From Sabellastarte sp. h YS-2021 (Eukaryota; Annelida; Polychaeta; Sabellida; Sabellidae), in the NCBI GenBank assembly GCA_964017235.1, contig OZ024929.1, forward strand, positions 23,619,464 through 23,683,463: a stretch of DNA of 64,000 nucleotides, given 5' to 3'. Within the stretch, counting starts at the first letter, position 1. Each line of letters starts with the position of its first letter. Made by a program: the position numbers and the translations under genes. A model generated the notes under the pieces. The model saw only the letters and a list, made by a program, of their open reading frames with translations, had not been told where the DNA came from and did no database searches. Positions 23,290 to 35,294 of the stretch are shown piece after piece.

Positions 23290-24335
23290 ATAATTATGTG
23301 TTCCACAGCATCTCAACCTCCACACCTGGTGTCTAGGGTGGACAGCTCCAAAAACAAGGCTTCTCTGTGGAGGTGGCTTAGAGAATTGCTGCCCCTCAGA
23401 GGTCATCAACAAGGACCATCTACAAGTCAAAGTGGGCCTTATTTGAGAAATGGTGCAGAGAAAATTCAGTGGATTTTTCCACTCCATCTGTGAAACATAT
23501 CTCAGACTTTTTCATGTACCTGTACCAAGATCTAAATAGGTGCCCCTCAACCATTGATGGTTACAGGACGGCCATTGTTGACACTTTGGGCCCAGCGGGC
23601 CACCATATTGCAAAAAGTTCAGACCTTGATAGGTTACTCTCCAGTTTTCACAGGGATCGTCCAAAAAGTTCCAGGAACCTTTCAAAATGTAACCTTTCTG
23701 TTGTTCTCAATGAGCTCACAAAAGCGCCCTTTGAGCCTATGAAAGACACAGACCTCAAACATCTTACTCTCAAAACTGCTTTCTTGCTAGCTTTGGCCTC
23801 CGGCAAGCGCCGCAGCGAAATCCATACCTGGGTTGCAAACAAAGTATCTAATCTAGGCCAATGGGAAAAGGTTGCCTTGTTCCCTTCTTCTGACTTCATA
23901 GCCAAAAAACCAACTAGCAAAGTCTGTCTCCAGTGACTATTCCTGCTTTGACTACCGTTGTAGATAGACAACTCAAAGAAGACAGGACCTTGTGTCCGGT
24001 GCGGGCCCTGAGGTACTATCTGAATCGAACCAAAGACCTGAGAAGGTCTCGATCCCTCCTTTTCATCTCCTTCAAGAAAGGACACACCTCAGACATCAGA
24101 CCCACTACTCTGTCTTCTTGGTTGAAACAAACCATTCTACCTTGTTATAAACAAGCAGACCAACAAGCCTTGGACTTGGTCCAAGTTAAAGTGCATGACA
24201 TTAGGGCCTTCGCGGCCTCTAAGGCCTTTTACGGTGGGGGTATCGGTGGACCAAATCATGCAAGCCTGTCACTGGAAAGCTCACAACACATTTACAAATT
24301 TTTACCTAAAAGACCTTACTTGGTCAGACAATGAC
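23290..24335 (+). pseudogene. DIRS-B tyrosine recombinase region
   Basis: The N-terminal SAM-like part (FFMYLYQDLNRCPSTIDGYR, about 23505-23570) leads into the catalytic part with LLALASGKRRSEIHTW (about 23785-23835) and VHDIRAFAASKAF (about 24190-24230), as in YR recombinases of DIRS elements. These enzymes integrate the circular DNA copy without target duplication. The region is broken. Confidence 0.8.
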
Positions 24336-24993
24336 AACAATATGTATCTGGGACCAGTGGTGCCGGCACAAGTCCTAGATCTTCCCCCCCCTCCCATCCG
24401 CTACAACCAAGTCTTCAGGAGTCTAATCCCAGGGCTAGGTATAGGTTTACCTCTGAAGATGTTACAGGTAAGGTCATTTTTTTATTTTTAGTTATCAAGT
24501 ATATATGTATTAAGGACTTAGCAAGTTGTCATTAATCTCATATTCGGTGGCAAAAATTTATGAGAATTCCAACCATTGGGCTTCATTCTATTCAGGTTTT
24601 TGGCTCTTTACAGACCGGGTCTTCGGGATTGGGGCACTGTAAACAGGACTCAGACTGGTATTTCTAACATTCATTCTAATCTATTACTTCAAAATCTAAG
24701 AAAAATTGACATATCTTCCAGTCTCAGCTGTAATCCCGCCACCGGGCGGTTGGATTCAGCATTCAGTCCCACATGGTAAGCTATTTTAATACAATAAAAT
24801 TGAAAATTTTAGTTACTTAAATATAAAAGCTACAAGCTTACCATGTGGAACTGAGAAGAGTCCCACCCTACCTCCCCGCTGTATTACAGCTGAGGGGTAA
24901 GGTATAAAAAAATTTCAAAGAGAAAGTAGGTCATCCTAGAACAGCATTCAGCCCCACATGGTAAGCTTGTGGCTTATAAAAGCTACATTTAAG

Positions 24994-26531
24994 TAATTAA
25001 GCGTCCCTGAAAGGGCACTTATTTGTTTTCGCCTCAGTTTCCTCGCTGCCGGCATTATGGTCTCCCTTGAATATCTCCCTTATTATTAGAAGGTTTCAAA
25101 CCATATTTGGCAGTTATATACGTTAGGCGTGGCAAAATTTTTCTGCATGCTTAAATTTGACCTTTGACCTTTATGAAGGTCACATGATCAAAAACAATTT
25201 TTTTGAAGTATAGCCCCCTGTCATCGTAGTTCAGGCAAAACTACTTGCAACACAGCCTTATGCTTTGACACACCTGGTCGTACTATCGAAAACGCGGGCT
25301 GATTAGATTTTGGGAGCAATCCCTTGAAAAATGTCTCATTTATGGGTGATTTCCTCACACCTTCCAATCTGGGAGCCTTAAATTTAGGTCAACCCCCCTA
25401 TTATCTTCTTAAGTATTGCATTTAGAGCCATAAAATGTATTGGGAGGTAATAGGAAACCATATGTGGAGAGTCTAAATAGCCGGTCAGTTTTACCCCACG
25501 GCCCCCCCTTATGGGTCAAACTGGGGTCATAAAATAGCTGATTTTGAGTTTTTGCCTTATATCTCCTTTATTGTTGCTTTTATAGCTTCAGAATGTATTA
25601 AGAGGTATTGGGAAAGCATATGTGGAGAGTCTAAATAGCCGGTCAGTTTTACCCCCCCCCCGACCCCCCCTTATGGGTCAAACTGGGGTCATAAAATAGC
25701 TGATTTTCAGTTTTTGCCTTATAGCTTCTTTATTGTTGCTTTTATAGCTTCAGAATGTATTAAGAGGTATTGGGAAAGCATATGTGGAGAATCTAAATAG
25801 CCGGTCAGTTTTACCCCCCCCCCCCCCCCCCCCCCCCCTTATGGGCCAAACTGGGGTCATAAATAGCTGCTTTGGAGTTTTTGCCTTATATATCCTTTAT
25901 CGTTGCTTTTATAGCTTCAGAATATATTAAGAGGTATTGGGAAAGCATATGTGGAGAGTCTAAATAGCCGGTCAGTTTTACCCCCCGACCCTCCCTTATG
26001 GGTCAAACTGGGGTTATAAAATAGCTGATTTTGAGTTTTTGCCTTATAACTCCTTTATTGTTGCTTTTATAGCTTCAGAATCTATTAAGAGGTATTGGGA
26101 AAGCATATGTGGAGAGTCTAAATAGCCAGTCAGTTTTACCCCCCAACCCCCCCTTATAGGCTAAACTGGGGTCATAAATAGCTGCTTTGGAGTTTTTGCC
26201 TTATATCTCCTTTATCGTTACTTTTATAGCTTCAGAATGTATTAAGAGGTATTGGGAAAGCATATGTGGAGAGTCTAAGTAGCCGGTCAGTTTTACCACC
26301 CGACCCCCCCCCCCCCCCGCATGGGTCAAACTGGGGTAAAAAATAGCTGTTTTGGAGTTTTTACCTGATATCTCCTTCATTGTTGCTATTATAGCATAGA
26401 ATATAGAAATGTTGTAGTGTGTACAATGTCTGTACAAAATATACCTACTTCCATCTTTGCATTTTCTACTTTCTCAATGACATTACTTTATTGCTCTTGG
26501 GAAGCTTCGTTTAGCAAAAGCGTTAGTCTAG
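24994..26531 (+). mobile_element. R1 copy b: hairpin / tandem-array element
   Basis: It starts TAATTAAGCGTCCCTGAAAG directly against the right end of DIRS-B and is homologous to 2009-3099. It has about six array units (AGCCGGTCAGTTTTACC mark at about 25478, 25635, 25799, 25966, 26126 and 26280), each with a poly-C run of 5 to over 20 bases. The 3' end is AGCAAAAGCGTTAGTCTAG|T (CTAG 26528-26531). It lies wholly in the TBPL1 intron. No coding sequence. Confidence 0.65.
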
Positions 26532-26683
26532 TTTGGAATTTTGGATGATAATCATATTTTCTATGCAGATATACTTTTTTAAAACTAATTTTACTTCTTT
26601 TTTAAAACTTATTTTACTTCTCATCATCTGTAAATGGGCCTGATATTTCCATGATGTTGTTTTATTTTTAAACCTGATCACAG

Positions 26684-26937
26684 CACCAAGCGTTCACAAC
26701 CTACAGCTTGCTGTGGAGCATATCTACCCTCTTGTGTACGAGTTTCGATTGAGCAAGAAAACACTCAATCCCAAAGAACTGAAAGATTTGCAGCAGTATA
26801 TCGGTCCTGGGATGTCTGGAGTAGGTGGTGGACGGGACAAATATAAAAGGATGTACACTTACCAGAAACGACACGACGACAGCGACGATGATGAATCGTG
26901 GAGTGAGCAGAGTGATGAAGATGAAGAATACCCATAA
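26684..26937 (+). CDS. TBPL1: TBP-like factor (TBPL1/TRF2/TLF), last exon
   Basis: The exon follows the acceptor ACCTGATCACAG and runs to a TAA at 26935-26937. It encodes APSVHNLQLAVEHIYPLVYE and then about 60 further residues. The first part matches the end of the TBPL1 core fold (human: GPNVKAVATAVEQIYPFVFE). Human TBPL1 ends a few residues later; here the protein continues with LNPKELKDLQQYIGPGMSG, a Gly/Lys/Arg/Tyr stretch, and an acidic Ser/Asp/Glu tail (DDSDDDESWSEQSDEDEEYP). C-terminal extensions are known in some invertebrate TRF2 proteins; the role of this one is unknown. The intron before it is 7833 bp (18851-26683) and phase-compatible with the exon at 18756. Confidence 0.9.
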
Positions 26938-27486
26938 TGTTTTGGGAGCTTATTGATAACACCATTGTCTACAGACTACTCAAACATGATCTGATGTGTT
27001 GTTCTTAGTTTATTCAAAGCTTCTTTCTTAAATATATATAATTATATATTTACATTAACTGAGTGGCACTCTTCTATTTATTTGACTGCTGACTCTAGCA
27101 GGAAACATATACATCTGTTTGCAACCATTGATAAAAACCATTTGTGTACTTTGTATTAGTTACATGTAAACTTCTTGTGTTCACAATATTATAAGATATA
27201 ATACATTGAAAAGTAATGTTAAAAGGAAAATTCATTGTTTTTCACTCGATCACTTCATTAACATCAGCACCACATAAAACGTCTCTTTTATTGTAAAAGG
27301 TTAAGATTTAACTATGCTGCAAAGGCACATATGAGTACTTCCTGGTACAGCCAGGCTGTTCTAATTAATTTCTGTGCTTTTAAAGTTAATTTGTTTTAGA
27401 GCGTTTTTGTAAAATATGTTACTCCAGTTTTTGATGTGCCATAACAGATTTTTGTAGCTCCATAACTGGCTAGGTTATAGATATTT
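26938..27486 (+). other. 3' UTR / downstream flank of the TBPL1-like gene
   Basis: AT-rich, with no coding sequence. I see no canonical AATAAA before the R2 copy at 27487, so the 3' end of the transcript cannot be placed. Confidence 0.5.
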
Positions 27487-28874
27487 ACCCCCGGTGGGGC
27501 TGGACATATTATTTTTGCTTTTTCCACCGTCCGGCGTCACGCATCATTTCCACTCATTTATTTTAAGGAAAAGTATTAGAGCTATCTTCACCAAATTTGG
27601 TATGCAGGCTTTCAGCTGTTGTAGCTCTTTTGCTTACTGAGTAATACCCAAGTATAGCTATTTTCAGTACCTGTTGGTTGGTTTCCGTACATTTAAGGGA
27701 AAATGATTAGAGACATTTTAGTAAAATTGGGAATATAAGATTGTTGTGTCTATAGCTTGCTTGGAATTGCATTTGGGACTGATAGCTCTGTAAGTAAGTA
27801 ATAGTCATTTAGGTACTTTAATGGCTATTTTCAATACTTCTTTTGAGCAATTTGCTTATATCTCAGAAAACGTTACAGATAGAGCAATTTTGAGCAAATT
27901 TTCAACCCAAAGGGTAAAAACGAAAAACTTCAATTTTCGGAACTTTTGGCGGCCATCTTGGATTTTAGCCGAAAATAAAAAAGTGTAAATATCTCCGAAA
28001 CTGTAAGAGATAGAGCGATTTTGAGTGAATTTTTGGCCCACTGGGTAGTACAAGGGTGACTTATTGAAAAGAGAAAAATTTCAATATTCGCAACTTATGG
28101 CGGCCATCTTGGATTTTAGCGGCAAATAAAAAAGTGTAAATATCTCGAAAATGGTACGATATAGACCAATTTCGTCAAAATATTTGAGCGCCAGGGTATC
28201 CCCAGAGTCAACTGGCGTGTTTTCCCAAAAACATAAAAACTCATTTATCTCAGAAACGGTGTGACATACAGTGATTTCATCTAAAGTTTTGACCCCCAGG
28301 GTATCAGCAGAGTCAACTACTGACTTTTTCCAAAATTCATTTTGCCGCCATTTTTTCAGGCTATCTTGAATTTCTTCGTTAAACAAAAAAAAGCATTTAT
28401 CTCCGAAACGGTACAAGATAAAGCGATTTCGTCAAAAGTTTTGACCCCCCATGGTATCAGCAGAGTCAACTGGCAACTTTTCCCAAAAATCATTTTCCCT
28501 CCGTTTTTGGGGGGCATCTTGAATTTCTGCGTAAAATGTCAAAGTGCATTTATCTCAGAAACCTTGCATTTTAAGATAAATGGAAAAACATTAAACACAG
28601 GAAGATAGTCATTTCGACAAGGTCATTAATGCTCATTGGGACGCTTTGTTGATGCTGTGCAAAAAACAATTTCTTTTTCTCTTGCGAAGCAATACTCTGG
28701 TTTAAGATTAATATTAATATTGTATATTTACATTTTCATCTTTTCATTAAATGACTTATAGCCTTTCCAAGCATCATGGGTGGACATTACACATGATAAT
28801 GTGTTTTTCTGTATGCAATCTACCTATTACTCTGTTGTTCCTCTTTCTCTTTTTACAGGGCTTCCTATTTCTAG
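27487..28874 (+). mobile_element. R2 copy c: hairpin / tandem-array element
   Basis: The start CCCCCGGTGGGG-CTGGACATATTATTTTTGC matches the R2b start with a weaker hairpin. The head (TTTGGTATGCAGGC) is shorter. About five units (27840-28610) carry TATCTCAGAAAACGTTACAG- and CCAGGGTATC-type marks. The tail has GGGTGGACATTACACATGAT (about 28778) and ends CCTATTTCTAG|TTT (CTAG 28871-28874). The copies at 3817 and 27487 agree at both ends, which sets the family limits. Confidence 0.65.
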
Positions 28875-28899
28875 TTTGAAGTTAAATTTGCCCTTTGAC

Positions 28900-30570
28900 C
28901 CCTGATTTGAAATTGAATGGGGTATGTCATACTTATAATGCCCTGTACTATATTCTGCTGTGGACATACTTGACCTTTAACCCCTTCCTTCAAGGCTGAA
29001 TGTAGTTCTTGATACTTCTAATGTATCTCCTGTATAATTGGTCCAAGAGGTTTACGATGTGGAAACAACTATTGGAAGTCCTCTGCCCCAAATCCTTTTG
29101 GTGGGGTAACATCGGACTTTAAACTTCCTTCGGGGTGAAATGCAGTCCTACATACTTATAATATCCTGTATCTCTATTATTGGTACTAGAGGTTTATGAT
29201 GTGAAAACAACTTGTGTGAAAGTGGTCTTTGATACTTATGATTACTAATTAGTGAGTGGAATCGCCTCCATTTTCTTGGTTAATTATTTGTCCATTTTTC
29301 CGACCGATAATCGAGCCATAAGTGATGTTTTCACTCCACTGTTGGTCAATATTTCATGAAACTTTTCCTTTTGAAGTATATTGCATTCCAGCAAGAATAA
29401 TGTTTTATCTACGTTTGGCATTTAGAATCTACCAAAGGGACCTAGTTTCTGTAAATATAGCTGTAGATGTAAACAAACCCAAAATTCATAATAAATCTTT
29501 TGGTTTATTAAAGAAAACTACCTAAAATATTAATAATAATTCGTGGAAATGAGATAATTAAAGAAAGTTAAGGTGAATAGTCGATTTCTATTAATTGTCA
29601 GTGACTGACTGATTGTACCTTGATACCGAAGATTAATGGAGAACATGTCTTATCGTCCAACCACTTATTGAGATAATCTTTTTATTGGTATTCTAAATGT
29701 GGGATATCAAGATTAGCAAATAATGTGCCACAAAACTTTAGGTCTTTTAGTATCTACTACCACAAGGTTACTGTACTACAGTACTGGCATTGTTTTGGCT
29801 GTTGCCAACTGATGAAGAAGAAGGACCATTGTTTGTATACAGGATTTTCCTCCCATTCAAATCTGCTGGCTCCGTAGGATTCTGCATCTGCATTGTTTCT
29901 TATCAGATTTCATTCAAATTTGGTGTTTGTAGAGTGAGCCTAAGACAAATTTCTGATATTGTAGTTTTGACAAGGTCAAATAATAAAAAGTACTGATATT
30001 TAATTAAGATCTTAATTCTTAGCAGCTGTTAACTTTTGAGGAAGACTGTTGCAGCTGCAACACTGAAATGTAGCAGCCACTTGTGTAACGTGAAAACCTT
30101 TGGACCAGATGCTTCTTAAAAGGGCAAAGTTTAATATTTTTTATTGATCAATTATTTATTCTTAAAATCATTGTATGTTGCCTATTATTGCTCTTATAGA
30201 TTTGGGATATGGCAACAGCTTGTAGGACCCAACAAAGGTCAGGTTTAGGCTTTGTCCAATCCTTCAAGGTCAAAATATATTTTTGTACCACAAAGATATT
30301 ACACACTTATTTTTGCTCCTACTGGTTCAAGATGTGAGGACATAGGAAATTCTAGGTTGCTATGTTTAGTGTGGTCAAATTTGGCTTCAAAAGTCAAATT
30401 ATGTTTATACATCAAAGCCATATCTCCCGTATTACCCATAGAAGTTTGGAAAATGAAAACAACTAAAAACAGTCCATTGGCTGTGACACTTGCAAGATAT
30501 AATTTGGCCTTTGACCACTCAATAAAGGTCAAGCAGCATTTTTGGTCATGATATCTCTCTTCTTGCACCC
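28900..30570. other. Non-coding; degenerate R6-like repeats at both ends
   Basis: 28920-29230 holds two to three decayed units with TATCTCCTGTATAATTGGTC and AGAGGTTTACGATGTGGAAAC-like blocks. 30180-30570 holds three more (ATATCTCCCGTATTACCC, TTTGACCACTCAATAAAGG). They resemble the R6 units at 8750-9200. The stretch 29231-30179 between them shows nothing recognisable. Confidence 0.45.
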
Positions 30571-32089
30571 ACACTTTTGAAATTGAAAGCAGCAAATTAT
30601 CAAATGCAAAGTAATTTTCTGGTTCTGATTTGTTTCGTAACTATAATTTTTGAATTCAAGTGTAAAGTTCTGAAGGCAGAATACGCTTGTAAGTTTGTAA
30701 TTTATAAGCACATAAGTGTTACAGAGATAAATTTGCATCAGCAAATTTGATATTTAATTGCTTAAATGTACCTATTGGTAATTTTGAATTTGTGTTATTT
30801 TGTATTGACAATTCAGCTTTTATCCCCCAAATATGTGACTACTAATTTTGTATTAATACTTTACACTGCTGTGGTGTTGATTTGATTACAGTTTAAAACA
30901 TAAAAATAACACATTCCTGACATTTCAAAATGTGTTTAAATTAGGATTTGAACTTAGTAATGAAAAATGATATAGCTTTTTAATAATAAATGATTGCCAA
31001 AAAAACAATCTTTAGTAAAACTATATAGCTGTAAGTTTTTGACAAGTAATAAGCCTAATTTTCTCTGTTGCCTCTGTTTAATCAAAATTAAGTCTGAAAT
31101 GTTGCCTAAAATGTGTTCATTTATTGCTATAGATTAATTTCTTATTACAGGTATTATGAGAGTGTAAAATAAGATTGTGGTGTAACTAGGTTAAAACTAT
31201 GTTATGTTAATGATAATATATAAGCAACCAACATTTGTATTTTTCTTTTCAGTTAATACATTGTTATCGTTATGTCTGTGTTTTTACATTTTAAATCAGG
31301 TTTAATCACATTTTATATTCCTCTATCTCATTGAGAATCAGGCTAAAATCAAGTATGAAAAAACAATCCTGATTTTCATGGGCTCCACATAATTTATGAA
31401 AATATTTTTGTCAAGATAGAGTGACATTAAGCCTCTATCAGTCAGCATTTATTAGCTCTGATGAGGAGCTCTAGCACTGATATCAGTTGATTGTTTCACT
31501 TGAGGTTCCTTTGTCCAAATTTTTCTGATCAATTACATAAAAATCTTCTTATTGCCTATTTGTCCCTCAATAAATTTGTTACAGACGTTACGTACTTATC
31601 CCTGATTGTATGATTGGTTTAGTGTTTGCTATGTAACCACCGCGCATAGAGAGATTTTCAACATTAACACTCTCAGCAGAAAACTAGACAATCTGGCTTG
31701 CAGATATCTTAATTGGGAGGTAAGCTTCTCTGTGACTGAAATTAGCCTCAAAGTTCCCCCAAATAGGCCCCAGGAAAATAGGAAATTTATTAATACATCA
31801 ACAATCTTCATATTAATAATACAATACTAATACTTCTAAATTATTTACAAGTCCCAGAAAATACACAAAATCCAGTACTGATACAGAGTTGATCAAACAA
31901 ATGTCCGATTCACAATGAATAACAAAAGACCAGTCAATGCAGCAATTTAAGACAAATAATTTAATAAATTTAATTAGATCACATTAAGTATACAAAACTA
32001 CATACAGTCTCATGATCAAAGTAAATAAGGAAAATAAAAGGTGACCAGTTATAATTACAAAATATAAATATTATACAAGTACATTATGA
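30571..32089. other. AT-rich stretch, nothing recognised
   Basis: No gene, RNA or clear repeat was recognised on either strand. Confidence 0.4.
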
Positions 32090-33095
32090 AAAATTCCCTC
32101 AATCCCCAACCTGTGCATTTATGAACTATATAATTTAGAGAATGTAGAGGCAACACAGATGACCATGTTCCTTGAATTATTATCTTGAATTATTATCTGC
32201 TGTAAAGGAACATAAGAAGTATAGGCAAGGGAGGCACCAGAATGCCTGAAGGAATGAAATGTGAAATAGTGAGGGAGTACCCCAATTTTACATTAATAAA
32301 AGGATAAGAGTTTTCATAAGATTTGAATCAGTAAGAACTTTCCATCCTGAGGGATATTTAAACTGAAACAGGGGTTCATTTTTTCTAGGATTATGCAAGT
32401 TGAACAACTTTTTGATAGTTTTGAATGGGCAAATGGCAGCTCTACTCTGCCACTGTGGCCTAGCGGGTAACACACTTGTCTAGGAACTCAGAGGACGTGG
32501 GTTCAATCCCAGGTGCAGGCAGATACATAGTGGCTCGGATGACCACTTAAAATGGCGGTCCTCTGTCATTGGGTCCTATCCCTAGTGGCAGGTTAAAGAA
32601 CCTCAAGGACGTTGATAAATGGTCATCCTTGAGCCTCTATCTTCCAGTTAGGGGAATGTCAGTTACTTGTGAGTTGGGGCTGTACCTGTACAGTCGGATT
32701 GGTTAAATAGCGCTTTGAGTCCTCTAGTATATGGAGATATTACACTGAGTATAAATACATAATAATAATAATAATACCTAAAGAGAGAAGAGTGATAAGT
32801 TTGACTTTGTCTCTAGACCGAATTGTCTTTGACCATTTTAGTAAAATTTTCAGAGTCATCATCCCATAAAGCATTGCCTGATAGGTGCCTGGATAAATCA
32901 AAAAGAAAAATAGTCTTGTAAACCTGGTCCTTGTATAAGGATTCACATGAGGCAGTCATAGAGTATAAGTCCTCAATAGTTATGATATTACATTTGAAAG
33001 GATGATTGATCTTTACTGACTTGATAAAATAATGCAATTTTGGGGTGGATTGCATGTAACCAACCCACTTATTAGATTGATGTGTCTGACATCTA
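32090..33095 (-). pseudogene. DIRS-F: recombinase part of a broken DIRS element
   Basis: On the minus strand the region is homologous to the recombinase of DIRS-C (38870-39850): KLHYFIKSVKINHPF and TIEDLYSM (about 33030-32955), WSKTIRSRDKVKL (about 32835-32800), then ICPFKTIKKLF, FQFKYPSGWKVL (about 32430-32330) and FTFHSFRHSGASLAY (about 32270-32225). A SINE sits within it (32446-32778). The remaining N-terminal part of such a gene appears at 43700-43925, beyond a block of R3 repeats. Fossil, broken, several interruptions. Confidence 0.75.
32446..32778 (+). mobile_element. SINE2 (tRNA-headed SINE) inserted in DIRS-F
   Basis: The head has an A box TGGCCTAGCGGGTAACAC (32456-32473) and a B box GGTTCAATCCC (about 32500-32510) at normal tRNA spacing. 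The body runs through GTTAAAGAACCTCAAGGACG to AATAGCGCTTTGAG and the tail ends in (AAT)n at 32759-32776. Recombinase sequence resumes on both sides. I do not see a clean target duplication. The body differs from SINE1, so this is a second family. Confidence 0.85.
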
Positions 33096-33109
33096 TTCCT
33101 TAAGAAATA

Positions 33110-34508
33110 CATAGAATGTCCAAAATACATATATTGGCAGTGCAGGTATCGAGGGGGTGATCATATGGCAAATCAGTCCAAAACCCCCCTTAAAGTTCAA
33201 TCTGGCTCAAATTTTTACAGGAAACTCCGTTTATATCAGACCTTCATAATGTGTTGGCTCGACTTACTCAGGAAACCAATTAAAAATGTCAATTTTCCGG
33301 GGTGTGGGGCCAGGCTCAGCCCCCCTCAAATTGGGAAATATCAGGTATATCCTAATACAGCCAATCTGAAGCCCTTATTTAATTTTGCACATATTTTAAC
33401 AATAATTGAGGATATATTAGGTGCATTTGGAGCATTACATCTCTGAATATAAATTATTTCACCCATATATTGCTGTAAAAATGGTCAAAAATACATGTAA
33501 ATTATACCAAACCAGTACCAAATGTTGGTCTATAATGCTGAAATTTGACCAGAATATCATGTGACACATGCTATATCTGACTGAACCGGTTTTAGAATTA
33601 CATCTGATATAACAGTGCTTAAAGTTTGGCAATATTGGCTCCAGCTGGCCCAAAATTTGTTTTTGGTTGGCAGCATTAAGATATACTTAAATTGTGCCCA
33701 GTAAGACAAATCTAAGGCTGAAAACCATATTGTTTGCTAAAGTTGGCACGACTAAATGATATTCACAAGAATATTCCTTAAGAAATACATAGCATGTCCA
33801 AAATACATGTATTGAACTGGTTTTAGAATTACATCTGATATAACTGCTTAAAGTTGGCAATATTGGCTCCAGCTGGCCCAAAATTCGCTTCTGGTGGGCC
33901 GTATTAAGATACACTTAAGTTGGCGCCACTAAATAAGATTTCACAAGAATATTCCTTAAGAAATACATAGCATGTCCAAAATACATGTATTGGTAGTGCA
34001 GGTATCGATGGGGTGATCATATGGCAAATCAGTCCAAAACCCCCCTTAAAGGTCATCAATCTGGCTCAGACTTTCACAGGAAACTCCGTTTATATCAGCC
34101 ATTCATACTGTGTTGGCTTGACTTACTCAGGAAACCAATTAAAAATGTCAATTTTCTGGGGTGTGGGGCCTGGCTCAGCCCCACTCAAATTGGGAAATAT
34201 CAGGTATATCCTAATACAGCCAATCTGAAACCCTTATTTAATTTTGCACATATTTTAACAATAATTGAGGATATATTAGGTGCATTTGGAGCATTACATC
34301 TCTGAACATAAATTATTTCATATATTGCCTTAAAAATGGTCAAAAATACATGCAAATTACACCAAACCAGTACCAAATGTTGGTCTATAATGCTGAAATT
34401 TGACCAGAAGATCATGTGGCACATGCTAAATTTGACCGAGCTGGTTTTAGAATTACATCTGATATAAGAGTGCTTAAAGTTTGGCAATATTGGCTCCAGC
34501 TGGCCCAC
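33110..34508 (+). repeat. R3 repeat units (about 0.7-0.85 kb), two plus a partial
   Basis: Unit 1 runs from about 33110 to 33790, a partial copy covers about 33770-33990, and unit 2 runs from 33960 to 34508. Marks are TAGTGCAGGTATCGATGGGG, TGATCATATGGCAAATCAGT, GGGGTGTGGGGCCAGGCTCA and AATTGAGGATATATTAGGTG. Open frames in this region recur from unit to unit and are not evidence of a gene. Confidence 0.8.
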
Positions 34509-35294
34509 AATCTTCCTGAGTGTCCAGGCACTCGGGGGAGGGGGGACGGGTCAGTCCCTCTGGCCCTCCTCTTAGTCTTGGTCGGGTTCCAGGCTGAGGG
34601 TCTTTTCTAGGAAATTACTATATCCCTGGTGATGTCCTGATTAAGTTCAAAATCATTGGGGGTTATTTGGAAGTGCCAATGGCGGGAGTTTTCTCATGAA
34701 TATTCATGGGGTTAAGTAGAGGTTAGCTCTAGAGAATTGGGTCCTAGTTTCTCATTGGCTGGGGTTAAGGAGTCTGGGGTCTTTTGCACATGTGTGGTCA
34801 TTGAAATTTTGGAGCCAGAACTGTTAAGACTGAAATATTTTGTTGGCTCCTATATTGTTTGAATTTGATTATTTATGAAACTTTTATTTTCTGAGTTTTG
34901 CATTACTTTAATCATTTGATTATCACTTGTTTTTTTTTGAGAAACATTTCTGTGCTATAACATGCGGAGATTGAATACTGGACTAAATGCACACATTCTC
35001 AATGGATTTGTGATTAACGGATTCTGCTTTGCTAGTCTTGAATCTGGTGGATTCTTGACTATCTGTGGTGTGCTGTTTAGACAACCTTAAGCCTGTTTTT
35101 TCTACCAGATGAGGGACGGTCTAACCTATGTTATTCTTGCAATGCCATATTGGCTGAGATTTGATATATAATTTGCCAATTTTATACCACAAGTTAAAGC
35201 AGGCAAAAAGTTAGTATATGCAGAACACGGTTCCTCTTTATATTTCCAGATAATTAGGACATTGACTATATATCAATTAAAAACAGGGCTTGAC

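Larger units (their letters stand above)
18985..24990 (+). mobile_element. DIRS-B: nearly full-length DIRS-type element in the TBPL1 intron
   Basis: The left end has ACCATGTGGGACTGAATG (19011-19028) and the right end the inverted forms CATTCAGTCCCACATGG (24758-24774) and CAGCCCCACATGGTAAGC (about 24948-24965). An internal complementary region lies at 24758-24860, as in DIRS-A and DIRS-D. In order the parts are: a second left terminus (19250-19550, DIRS-A type), gag-like, RT, RNase H and tyrosine recombinase. The length of about 6.0 kb is normal for DIRS elements. It lies in the same direction as the host gene, wholly within its last intron. The copy is broken, with roughly six to nine interruptions, but its parts are all recognisable, so it is only moderately old. 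Confidence 0.85.

Noticed and set aside
33165-34508. Similar ~93-codon frames at 33165 and 34021
   Set aside because: They lie at the same place in two R3 units and are not supported by any recognisable domain.
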